A stretch of DNA of 20,000 nucleotides, taken from NCBI GenBank assembly GCA_001586965.3, contig LUCW03001715.1:20001-40000 (forward strand), in the 5' to 3' direction. Under the pieces are notes generated by a model. The model searched no databases and was not told where the DNA came from. It worked only from the letters and a program-made list of their open reading frames with translations. Shown here in pieces: positions 1 through 20,000 of the stretch (position 1 is its first letter; every line of letters begins with the position of its first letter). A program made the translations under genes and the position numbers. This stretch comes from Sphaeroforma sirkka. Its lineage: Eukaryota > Opisthokonta > Ichthyosporea > Ichthyophonida.

Positions 1-2
1 GG

Positions 3-11018
<11,016 letters not shown>

Positions 11019-13080
11019 AGCGCACCTCGCCTGTCCACAGCACTGAGTCCCCAGGACAGCCTAGTATTATCCCGGGGTGCCAGGGCCGAGGAGTACCTGG
11101 GTTTAGGATTCAATATATACCTACTTGGGGGGTGGTGGCAAGTGTGCATCGAGATATTATAGTCAAAGTGCACAACGCTGGATTGAGCGAGTCAGCTCTG
11201 AGGGGCGTGCAGAATGAATCTCACTTTGATCAAGTGTGTAGGTAGAGTCTTTCTCAGTATCGACAGTAACGAGCTCAGATTGTTGTCGCATATACTATGG
11301 TGGTAGATGGAGACCACACTTCAAGGGATGTACAACGATCGAGGTTCCACAGTACGCACGTGGTCGGTTAGTTCCGGATCCTTCTATCTTCAAGACTGGG
11401 CTAGGTGCGCATCTCCATACATGCGTGAGGGGTGTTGCCAGCTTCGCTCCTCGGCCTATGGGGGGCCAAGGCAACTAACTTTAGACCCGTAGAGTCGTAG
11501 TCTATCTTCCGCACAGCGCAATTTCTACTCAAAAGTACGAACCGCGACACACACCAGCTCGAACGGTTGACGCCGTATTTGACGGGCAGGTGCTGTACAA
11601 TACCCAATGCCCGGTGTAGTGAGTAAGTGTCGTTGTTTGGCTAGTCGCGTCCGTATCAATGCAGTGCCTTAGCCAGATTGGAAAGGTGCGTTGCGGCGGA
11701 CGACTGGACTTTTAACGTGTACCGACACTTGCATGCTTCTTATTATTATCATATAACACACGGTAACAGCGGCGTGTCGTGAGTACTTGAGTGATTGCAG
11801 GCCACTTGGCTGCTTGACCGCCTGCCGAGATATTGCTGGTCAGTGTGATCCACTCGCATTGTTCATTGAGTGTCCGTACCAGAAGCGCAGCTATCTAACT
11901 CGGGGCCTACTGTTTCTGTAGCGAGACAACCCACGATTAAGCATAGTATACATGCAATTTATAATCATCTTTCCGAAGTTGGCTTGCCATGGAGCTTCAA
12001 GCAAGAGACTTGCTCTCTGCACGGAGAAGGACGAGCTTTTACCAGCACTATCCCGTGAAAGATCTTAAAGGCCCGATCATGTGCCTATAAACGCTGCAGA
12101 CAACTAACTACGAGCACGTTCGCTGTGCATCCTATGTCGATAAATTTAGATCGTAATATTCAGGGTGTCTCTTATGCATTCGAAAAAGTATCGAAAGCTA
12201 CTATATGAAGGACTTCAATCACAGCACGATGAAGCCTTCCACGCAGGTTACCAATTGACCACAAGCGAACTGGTTCACGCTGCTAAATAGGCCACATATA
12301 TCTCGTACAAGTTAACATGAGGCGCTGCAGGAGACATTTAAACATAATTATCGTGCAGAAACCCATGCAACTTTATAATATAGATGCGAATGCATATATG
12401 TGGATATGTTTTGACCAAAGCATTTGCGGATTTGTTGCGAGAGCAGGGCTTAACTGCAGTATGCTCGAACGTCAATTTCGCAGTGGTCAGATAGACGCAG
12501 AGGTAAACCAAATTTGCACTAAGGAATTAAGTGTTGTTGTGCAACTTTATTTTCAATGTATAACGCCACAAAAAGGTATACGTATTTGTATAACACTTAA
12601 GTACAGTACATATATCTGCAATCCAATTGATGCTTAAACTCTTGGACTTGAAATGCACTACTCCACGCAAACATGCCGCAACACTCAGCACCATCCACGC
12701 CCTGCTGATAGATAAGAAGCCAAGAGGATGGAAGAAGAGGCATCACGATTCACATCCCATTGAAAGCGTTACCCAAAGTATAGTAAAAGTTTAGTACCGA
12801 CTATCGCTCCCATCACTGATTCTGAAAAAAATATGCAAAAAAAAGTAAAATATTTATGTACATACTGTACTTATTCACATACAATGGTGCACACTGCACA
12901 GTGTCAGAGTGGCACAGGCTGGCACCCGCCTGACAGTCTGATTTATAAAAAGAGAAAATATGCATGTAAAATATACAGTACAGATGTGACTGAAAAAATA
13001 GATCGAGGTGTTATAATACTAAAAATAAATAAACGGGTGCCGAATTGCCGATCGAAATGCCTTGTGTTGTTGTGTCAGCC
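11019..13080. other. Intergenic spacer, no gene recognised
   Basis: Between the SCFD2-like stop and the 26-bp satellite I find only short open frames (up to 136 codons, that one overlapping exon N in another frame). None shows recognisable domains or consistent splice signals. The longest standalone frame, 12317-12637 on the + strand, matches nothing I know. I saw no tRNA, rRNA, terminal inverted repeats or long terminal repeats by eye. Decayed mobile-element sequence cannot be excluded. Confidence 0.6.
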
Positions 13081-13222
13081 ATAGGCCCATAGCCCATCGG
13101 CCATAAATAGGCCCATAGCCCATCGGCCATAAATAGGCCCATAGCCCATCGGCCATAAATAGGCCCATAGCCCATCGGCCATAAATAGGCCCATAGCCCA
13201 TCGGCCATAAATAGGCCCATAG
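13081..13222. repeat. 26-bp satellite, 5.5 near-perfect copies
   Basis: The unit ATAGGCCCATAGCCCATCGG plus CCATAA is repeated five times without visible change (13081-13210), and a 12-base partial copy follows. The 26-bp period is not a multiple of three and the unit has no stop on the minus strand, so minus frames stay open across it and read as MGYGPIYGRWA-type repeats. A T14 run begins seven bases after the array. Confidence 0.97.
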
Positions 13223-14281
13223 CTTCAGTTTTTTTTTTTTTTGGATTTCACCTTTTGGTTTCAGCTGTGACTGATTTAGTGATCCAAATTCCCCGGATTA
13301 TTAACCGACAGTTTGAACAAAATCGAGATTTCAAATAATGCCTACCCCAAAAAGTTAGTGGAATTTTACTGTTGCTCTCATCAGTATTTTTATTTATAGA
13401 AAATCATTCAAAAAAAGGGTTTGTCCATGACTGTATGTAAAATTGTAAATACCCCCCCCCGGAAGGACATTGTTCCATCGTTCCAGGTTCATTTGCCGCT
13501 GTAGTGCTGCTTGTGCTGGGGGCCTGGGGTCTGGGCAGTGGGCTGTGCGCAATGCTGTTCTGTGCACCAGAAACTTAAAAAGAGCCCTTTTTTATATTTT
13601 TTACTAAATCAAAAAAACTCTAAAACCCCAGAGGCTGGGGAGAGGAAGTGAGGAACGAGGAACTTGCGGAAGCCAGGACTCGGAACCAAATCTCTCAATT
13701 TTAGAATATGTCAGGTTTGTGGAAGACTTGAAGCAGTTCAACAAGTTATATTTTTTAACGGATAAGTTGATATTGGACGTAATAAAACTGTCTTTGAACG
13801 CTCGCCAAAAAAATACACGTTTACGTTTAACTTTTTTTTTGAAACTTACAAAGGGACCACAGTTCTGAGGGCCGGCTGAGGGCTGACAGAGTTGTCGCAC
13901 AGCCCCCGCCCAGTGCACAGTGGCCACTGGCCCACACTCCACAACTTGTCAACTTCACACTCCCCACTGCTCACGCCTCACAGTCTGTCACACACCCTGT
14001 AGTCTGTACTCTTGACCCAAGACCGAGTTTCTATATACAGATTAATTTTCAGAAATAAATAGCGAGGTGGGATGTGGCCTATATGGGTAGTCATCACAAT
14101 ATATTTATATATTTTACTCCGAAAATACCATAGGGAGGGCCAGAGGGGTAAAATGGCCTGCCAAGGTGGTAATATTGTAGACAGTCACAGACACTCGGTC
14201 TACAGTTCACACAACTAGTGGGTACACTTACTGTAGTTTTGTACTTGCATAAGCCTCTAACCAAACAACGATACCACGGCG
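13223..14281. other. Upstream spacer of the THAP gene with homopolymer runs
   Basis: The spacer holds a T14 run (13229-13242), a C9 run (13452-13460), several A and T runs, and two GC-rich patches around 13490-13560 and 13860-13930. A minus-strand open frame of 112 codons (13604-13942) has an Arg/Lys/Phe-rich centre but no recognisable domain. Any promoter of the THAP gene should lie in the last few hundred bases. I can name no specific element there. Confidence 0.5.
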
Positions 14282-15190
14282 ATGGGCGTGAAGGTATGCC
14301 AGGTGGCCAGCTGCGAGAGCGCCACCCGTGAGAGGGATGGGGTCACCTACTGGATGTTCCCCAAGGTTACTAGTGATGCACGCGGACCAGAGCGACAGGT
14401 ACAACGTGAGGAGTGGATGGTACGTTGCTATCGCACATTCAATCCCAAGTACCGCAGAAATAAGCTTCTTAAGACTAGTGAACAGGTCAAGGAGGAGCAC
14501 TGGGCCAAGAAGACGCTGTACATGTGCAGCCGGCATTTCGAAGAGGAGTTCAAATACATTGACTCCACGGGGGCGGTTAGGAAGCACCCCGGCGCCTTGC
14601 CAACACTGCATTTACGCAGGGAAGGTGATTACGTTCAGATTCCGTTTGAAGTACAGGTCAAGCTCAAGCTATTTGAGCGTGACAACGAAGTGGGCGGTGA
14701 TAGCAAGAAGCGGTTGAGTGATATACAGCAGGAGGCTGACTCTATAGGCGGCTTGCTGACATTAGGGGGTGCTTTACCCCAGGTGAGTAGTAGCTCGAAA
14801 GCCAATAGTAACCGTATCACTAACGGTACTAATAACAAGCGACAGAAGGTGTTCGATTCGGCCGAGCACGATCACATATACGACTTCCACCAGTTGTACT
14901 CTAACTTTGATCATTGGTTCGCGGGCGAGATACAGTTGGCTAAACGCTGGCAGAAGGGCCGGTGCAAAAGTGGAGAGTTCATTAGTCTCTATCGGGTGAC
15001 CAACAAACAGACGGCTGTGAGTGTTCTGGAGTACATAAACATAGATAAGGAGCTTACACTGATACATACATTCCCGAAGTCGGTACATATGGCGGATGCG
15101 ATCCTGTCGAGTCTGCAGTATGAGACGGAGAAGGTGTGCCTGGTGAAGCGATGGACAGTACTGAGGGCCACCATGACCAGTCTGTCGTAA
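14282..15190 (+). CDS. THAP-type zinc-finger protein, 302 aa
   Basis: The protein is predicted to bind DNA, and presumably is nuclear, through an N-terminal THAP C2CH finger. The ligands are C6 and C11 (CQVASC) and C82 and H85 (CSRHF). Other THAP hallmarks are YWMFPK at 23-28, W45 in an REEW context, and ALPTLH at 105-110, corresponding to the AVPTIF box. The 70 residues between the ligand pairs exceed the usual 35-50 or so; the insert is basic. A Ser/Asn-rich stretch with KRQK, a possible nuclear signal, lies near 184-187. The C-terminal 120 residues match no domain I know and show no transposase motifs. The ATG has G at -3 and +4, and an in-frame TAA lies 22 bases upstream, supporting the start unless a 5' exon exists. 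A good internal donor at 14783 leaves alternative splicing open. Confidence 0.78.
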   Translation: MGVKVCQVASCESATRERDGVTYWMFPKVTSDARGPERQVQREEWMVRCYRTFNPKYRRNKLLKTSEQVKEEHWAKKTLYMCSRHFEEEFKYIDSTGAVRKHPGALPTLHLRREGDYVQIPFEVQVKLKLFERDNEVGGDSKKRLSDIQQEADSIGGLLTLGGALPQVSSSSKANSNRITNGTNNKRQKVFDSAEHDHIYDFHQLYSNFDHWFAGEIQLAKRWQKGRCKSGEFISLYRVTNKQTAVSVLEYINIDKELTLIHTFPKSVHMADAILSSLQYETEKVCLVKRWTVLRATMTSLS

Positions 15191-15204
15191 CTGACGCTTC
15201 TAGT

Positions 15205-15256
<52 letters not shown>

Positions 15257-15295
15257 CATCAGTCTGTCACAACTGACACTTTTGAATCTATATAG

Positions 15296-15370
<75 letters not shown>

Positions 15371-15401
15371 TACATATATATGTGTTTGTGTTTGTATACA
15401 T

Positions 15402-15440
<39 letters not shown>
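15178..15440. repeat. (CA)n and (TA)n tracts with a duplicated THAP-gene end
   Basis: CAGTCTGTCGTAACTGAC spans the THAP stop codon at 15179. CAGTCTGTCACAACTGAC recurs 82 bp later at about 15260. Between and after them lie (CA)n at 15208-15245, (TA)n at 15246-15255, a long (TA)n at 15299-15364, (CA)n at 15399-15423 and (TA)n to 15440. If transcribed, this is the 3' UTR of the THAP gene. Confidence 0.92.
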
Positions 15441-15441
<1 letters not shown>

Positions 15442-18400
15442 GACATATTATACATACATATGCATTCGTGTACACTTTTAGATAGGCATGTAAGTACGAA
15501 TACATACCAACGCAAGTTCTATTGTGATTACGAAGGGTGCACAGGGACAACTGCGTATGTATTACAAGGACAATAATTAAGGGTGTGTGCATCATACTGC
15601 TGCACAAGTGAGTCGACAACATCTCCGCAACATAGTAGCCTAAAGCGAGTAAGCCACGTACAACTACTGATTAGCCATATAACTCCGGGGAAGTGCGTGC
15701 TATCCACTGTGAGAAAGCGCGGCATATGTAACTATATATTCTCGGGAAATGTTTGCATTCAACTATCATACTACCTTGTTGCTTAGTAGTTACTATTGGG
15801 GTCCTATTTAGCGATGGTATCCAAGATTCGGTATATACAAATATATGTATGGACTAGACTCATGTGTTGAATAATCGGATGCAGCACCAAGTATAGACAC
15901 CTACAAACAATTTGCAAGCCTTCTCGCTTCACCAGAGCCTGCAGGGCCATATGTTGCGGTAAACGAAGCCGATAAGGTGTGGGAGGAAAGTAGCCGACAC
16001 GATGAGCGTATATAAAGTACCACTAAAATATGAGCCGTGAATTGGCTTTAAACAGTGTGTATAACGTACCAAATCGGCTTATAGTTAAAGCAAAGAGCGA
16101 CCTGTTTAAAAAGCTACGAAATATATTGCAGCATTTTAACAATATGCAACATTCCTCGGGGGGATGTTACACCAGACTCCAATGCATATAGGGAAAAATT
16201 GTTGTTCGTGCCCATCGACTGGTAGAGGCTGCTAGAAGAGCTTATGCTAGGTGCACACGCCGTATCAACAGAGTGTTAAACCGACACCAAAAATATGGTC
16301 TTGATTACTTAGGAGCGGATGTCTAAAAGTGATACCAAGTTTAAAATCATTGCCACTTGACCTTGCACTGCTTCTCTCAAGGGGCGATCCCGATCTATTC
16401 GAGCTATGTATCTTTCCAAGGGTAATCTACACCCAAATTGGGCCAGTACATAAAAGTGATAACTCACTGGAAATGACAAGCTTTCCATACGCATAATTGC
16501 TATTGAACTCATCAATTAGAGATTAGGCGTGTGTACATTGGTTGATCGTCCTGTAACATTTACATCTGAGATACATACATGATTGCAAAGTATTACTACG
16601 AGAAACAATAATCTGAGCTACAGATAATTGTACCGCGAGGCTACCACAACTTGGTTGCTCGTGTTGCGCACCCGGGCGGGACAATGTACGCAGTTCCCTT
16701 ACCGATTTGAAAGTCTGTATAGGTTCTGAACATAATCTCATTCTACGTAAGCTTAGGTATTGTTGTACTGGCTGACTTTTGCGTCTCCCGTGTTTCCTGG
16801 GAGTATTCCAAGTCGAATTTCAGCTGCCGGCCGATCCACCAATTCCGTGTATGTATTCATCTGGCAGCGAGTGGTTCTATTTGTCAATAGAAGTCGACTG
16901 AAGACATGTATAGTCCCAATTAGAGTTCCGTCATAAGATGGCAACTACTGGTTGCGTCGCAGAACAATCTTACATGGAATATGTACGTGTCGTGGTACTT
17001 TGTTTCCTTAGACGAGATTAGTAGGGCTGACGCGATGCATGGTTGCTTGAGCGCGAACAAACAATAGCGAAGGAGTAGAATTTAAACTGCCGCATGACCG
17101 CAACGCTTCCATTGAATGAATTTTCTCCTTCATCTGACGAAATCAAAATGACAAAATCAAACATAAAAGTACTGTGTTGCATGACCCGTACTTGAAGTTC
17201 TAGCTCGCATGGCGCAACCAACGTTCACCACAGGTACAAACTGACAGTGACAACAATAGCTAAGAGGAACAACTTGCGCATTTGTAGCAAAGTACACGAC
17301 GGTATGCACGTGCGATCTGCACATACACGCTACTGTCCTATTATCGCTCCAGTAAATACATTCACGTTTAAATTCAACATAAGCTGGAGTCGAAATTGCA
17401 GCGTATGAATCCCAGCGACTGAGTACAACCGCTTCAGCTATTGTATACTAGGGTAGGTGCGCCCCTGCAAAGCTTCACAGCATGGTACAAATATTATTAT
17501 GAGATGATATTTCAATCTATCGAGTTCCCATGCGTTCCATCCAGATTGATGTCTCAACCGATTTGTTTCCATGTTTGCATGTCTTGTCAACCCCAACGAT
17601 TAAAAATGTCGGAACACAATGCCTGACTGCCATGTCCACGGCCTAGTCAAGTACCGACACACGTTATACCCTATGTGGCCTCAGAGACATTCCCTAACTC
17701 CTGAATGTCCCAGATTGAGAGTTGAATCGTAGATGTCATTCATAGACGGTTACACCTCATAGCTCAGATGCTCTCGCACGGTTTGGCTACAAATAGTTAT
17801 GCGCCGCATACTGTAACAATTTCGCGTGAATGTTGGATAAAGGCACCGCCTTGAGCTAACATGAACCGACTCTACTATTCCATTCTAGAACCTTCAAGAT
17901 TGTGGCGATACGGCCTTCGTCAGGTACTCGCACAATACCAGCCACCCATTGTAAGTCGACAGATTAAATAATCCTAATCACCAAGTATTATGAAATACAA
18001 TACTTGGAAATCGTACTTCTCCTTGGTGCTTTTAGGATCGCATATTTCCTAGTAAGCACGATTTCGATACACGCTCAGTTTGATTCGCAAACATTCACAT
18101 TCATTTAAAAAACCGACCATACTGGTCACAACCATTTATAACCACTAACACACAAGGCATTCAGTGACAGTATAATATTAACAAACACAGAAGTGCCCGA
18201 GACGCACCCACTGAGATCATATTCGCACATATATGCAAGACAAGATAGTGCTACCGATACCACAACGGCGGCATCGATACGTGCACACAAACATTGAAAG
18301 CAAATCATAGACACGTGCATACAAACATTGAAATCAGATGCACACCATCGCAAAATTCATGGAGAGAAACATGCCACAGAGCTTCAAACTACGCCTGCAC

Positions 18401-18496
18401 GTTCTCAGTTGTAATTGAAGCCTTCGGTTATCGCCACGCGAGAGTATCAGCTAAATTTTTACTTGCTATATATATACTATATACATTCTTGGTTCT
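15441..18496. other. Convergent spacer between THAP gene and PES1, no gene recognised
   Basis: Only short open frames on both strands are present, none above 91 codons and none recognisable. Several minus-strand frames between 16309 and 17221 follow one another in changing phase, as a decayed gene or mobile element might, but no motif supports that. A 9-bp perfect inverted repeat lies at 17981-18007, and a 31-bp direct repeat (ACACAAACATTGAAA) near 18280 and 18311. No clear AATAAA signal is visible for PES1 on the minus strand just past its stop. Confidence 0.5.
17981..18007. other. Perfect 9-bp inverted repeat with 9-nt loop
   Basis: CCAAGTATT at 17981-17989 pairs with AATACTTGG at 17999-18007. 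A further CACCAAG / CTTGGTG pair lies around it with a larger gap. It sits about 490 bp beyond the PES1 stop. Function is unknown; it may be chance in AT-rich DNA. Confidence 0.5.
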
Positions 18497-18541
18497 CTAT
18501 TTCTTAGCAGTGGCCGCTTTCTTTTCTTGAAGTTTCGCCAC
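18497..18541 (-). CDS. PES1: PES1 terminal mini-exon (14 codons plus TAG)
   Basis: The frame VAKLQEKKAATAKK follows the acceptor TTTATTAAG and ends in TAG at 18499-18497. Joined in phase 0 to the preceding exon it continues the Lys-rich pescadillo tail, like the NKLAEKRK region of human PES1. At 45 nt it would be missed without splice reasoning. It was chosen because of the lysine-rich match, the acceptor and the prompt stop. Confidence 0.75.
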   Translation of the reverse strand: MAKLQEKKAATAKK

Positions 18542-20000
18542 CTTAATAAATGAAAAGAGATATAGAAAGTCAGATGTATAGTTAAGATGGCGATGTGTAG
18601 CGCTGATAATATGTGAACTGGTCAAGGTGTAGACGCGCTCGATTGTTCGACTTTCACTAACGAATGACACAAATCGTATAGCAATGTACAAACTAGCGAC
18701 CACAACACAGGACGTAAGAACGATTGGGCTCCATTGTTTATGTGCTGATGGAGTTTCAGCGACCACGTATACACAAAACAACGAATCACTTGCATACAGC
18801 CCGGAGAACATATCAGCAGTAGGCTGTTGGGGCATCTTTCTGGAAATTTCAGATAGATCACGTCACATACATACACTTGCATAAACGATGTAATTGAAAT
18901 TAATCTAACAAAGACTTCCCAACTTTGACCAACACACAACTAGATTTTCGCATCTCCGCTTACAATTATGATGGAACACATAGGCAATTAAATGCTGACA
19001 AGACATAACGCATTGCGGAGACCTACTTTGCACTACTTCGCCGCTTCAATAGAGCGATGGAGACGCACGTACAGTGTTTCATGAGATGATCCCGTATGTA
19101 CAATCTAACACGGGCATTCTGTGTAGTGTCCACTATGTACCACTGTGCACCAACTCAACTCAAGCACACACTGAAATACTCGCATATCAGAACATTGTTA
19201 AAACAGCCTACCTTCTGCTTCTTCTGCTCCTTGCTGTACATGATCTTATTGTACAAGTTCTTGTGTTTCTTGCTCATCATCATGATGGCCAGCTCCTTCT
19301 CTTCCGCGGCCGTATCAGCCGCTACGTCCCGCTTTCGCTTTTGTGACGTACCGGTTTCCTTGTTCGTATTCGAGAACAACACACCCTCACTTTCGGCCTT
19401 AAGTTCTTGGGCGTACTTTTCCTCTGAATCTACATCCTCATCCTCGTCACCTGCCACTTCACCTTGTACCTCTGCTGTGCTGCCAGACACAACATCTGAA
19501 CCCGGCACGTAGTCGCCTTCGTCATACTCCACGAAGGGTGAGAGATGAGGCGGTAGTACACAACCCGGGCCGTACCTCTCAGTGTTGAGAAGCGCCTTGG
19601 CGTTGATGCAGTCGTAAACCCATTGAGGCTGTACGTACTCACGGTTGTACTTAGTGGTATCCACACCCGGCCTGTCGACTATCTGGTGTGTGATGGTATC
19701 ATCGTCCTCAGCGTATGCATTAGACACACTCTCATGCAGACGTCCCCAGGACACACGTCCGCCCATCGAGCGGATCGCAAACTCTAAACTCTCTGTGGGC
19801 ACCTCGCGGTTGAGGAAAAACTTGTACTTTGAAAACAAACTGCGCATTAACTGCGTCTGCTTCTCCTGCGCACGGGCCTCCTCTAGCCCATCAATCTCAT
19901 CACTGCCATCGGCCACAGCCACAAAGTTATCTAACTGTGTGCTGTCATCCTGCACCTCAGCGTCTGTGCTGGCTATGTTTGTGGTCTTCTTATCCTCAGC
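18497..20000 (-). CDS. PES1: Pescadillo homolog (PES1/NOP7), 3' part, two exons
   Basis: PES1 is a nucleolar component of the PES1-BOP1-WDR12 (PeBoW) complex needed for ITS2 processing and 60S subunit assembly. The upstream exon (20000-19212) is open from the window edge: 263 codons with no usable start, so the N-terminal pescadillo domain lies beyond the edge. The BRCT domain (about 19835-19566) has KFFLNREVP, IRSMGGRVSW, ITHQIVDRPG and YVQPQWVYDCINA, then the family block LPPHLSPFVEYDEGDYVPG. An acidic linker follows, then KRKR and KELAIMMMSKKHKNLYNKIM, the conserved basic tail. The donor is AAG|GTAGGC at 19211, the intron 670 bp, and the acceptor TTTATTAAG|GTG. The last exon (18541-18497) adds VAKLQEKKAATAKK and TAG. 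Both junction sides are phase 0. A small extra exon in the intron cannot be excluded. The tail is shorter than in human PES1. Confidence 0.93.

Noticed and set aside
13011..13220. Minus-strand frames with MGYGPIYGRWA-type peptide repeats
   Set aside because: A 26-bp satellite with no stop on that strand keeps these frames open; there is no independent coding evidence.
14228..14611. 127-codon minus-strand open frame
   Set aside because: It is a shadow of the THAP coding sequence on the opposite strand; the plus frame has the THAP motifs.
15288..15622. Minus-strand open frames of Ile/Tyr and Cys/Val repeats
   Set aside because: They are translations of the (TA)n and (CA)n tracts after the THAP gene.
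19096..19512. 138-codon + strand open frame rich in Ser and Leu
   Set aside because: It is antisense to the PES1 acidic linker and basic tail, which have clear family matches on the minus strand.

Overview
The window is nuclear DNA from an intron-rich eukaryote. Genes are split by GT-AG introns of about 0.15 to 1.6 kb, intergenic spacers run to several kb, and microsatellites and minisatellites are common. The gene set (an SCFD2-type Sec1/Munc18 protein, a THAP zinc-finger protein and pescadillo) points to the animal lineage or its unicellular holozoan relatives. An ichthyosporean such as Sphaeroforma would fit, but the sequence alone does not settle the species.

Region 1 (1-11018, + strand) is one gene that enters from the left edge. 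It encodes a Sec1/Munc18-family protein most like SCFD2. I assembled 14 exons (A-N) by hand, using splice signals, matching intron phases and remembered similarity to human SCFD2. Every junction is phase-compatible and the exons sum to 2040 nt, or 679 codons plus a stop. The N-terminus lies outside the window. The introns are full of tandem repeats. In several places the repeat unit includes the edge of an exon: the donor side of exons E and I, the acceptor of exon H, and the pyrimidine tract before exon I.

Region 2 (11019-14281) is a spacer in which I find no convincing gene. It carries a 26-bp satellite (13081-13222), a T14 run and a C9 run.

Region 3 (14282-15190, + strand) is a 302-codon uninterrupted frame with an N-terminal THAP-type C2CH zinc finger. 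The spacing between its zinc-ligand pairs is unusually long. Inside it lies an in-frame segment bounded by good splice sites, a possible exitron. Long (CA)n and (TA)n tracts follow, with a second copy of the stop-codon region.

Region 4 (15191-18496) is mostly non-coding, with microsatellites, short direct repeats and one hairpin.

Region 5 (18497-20000, - strand) holds the last two exons of pescadillo (PES1/NOP7): the BRCT domain, acidic linker and basic tail. Its N-terminal half lies beyond the right edge. It converges on the THAP gene. The three genes show no functional link (membrane trafficking, DNA binding, 60S ribosome assembly), as expected for eukaryotic neighbours. The main candidate for something undescribed is the repeated outgrowth of minisatellites from exon edges in the SCFD2 gene.
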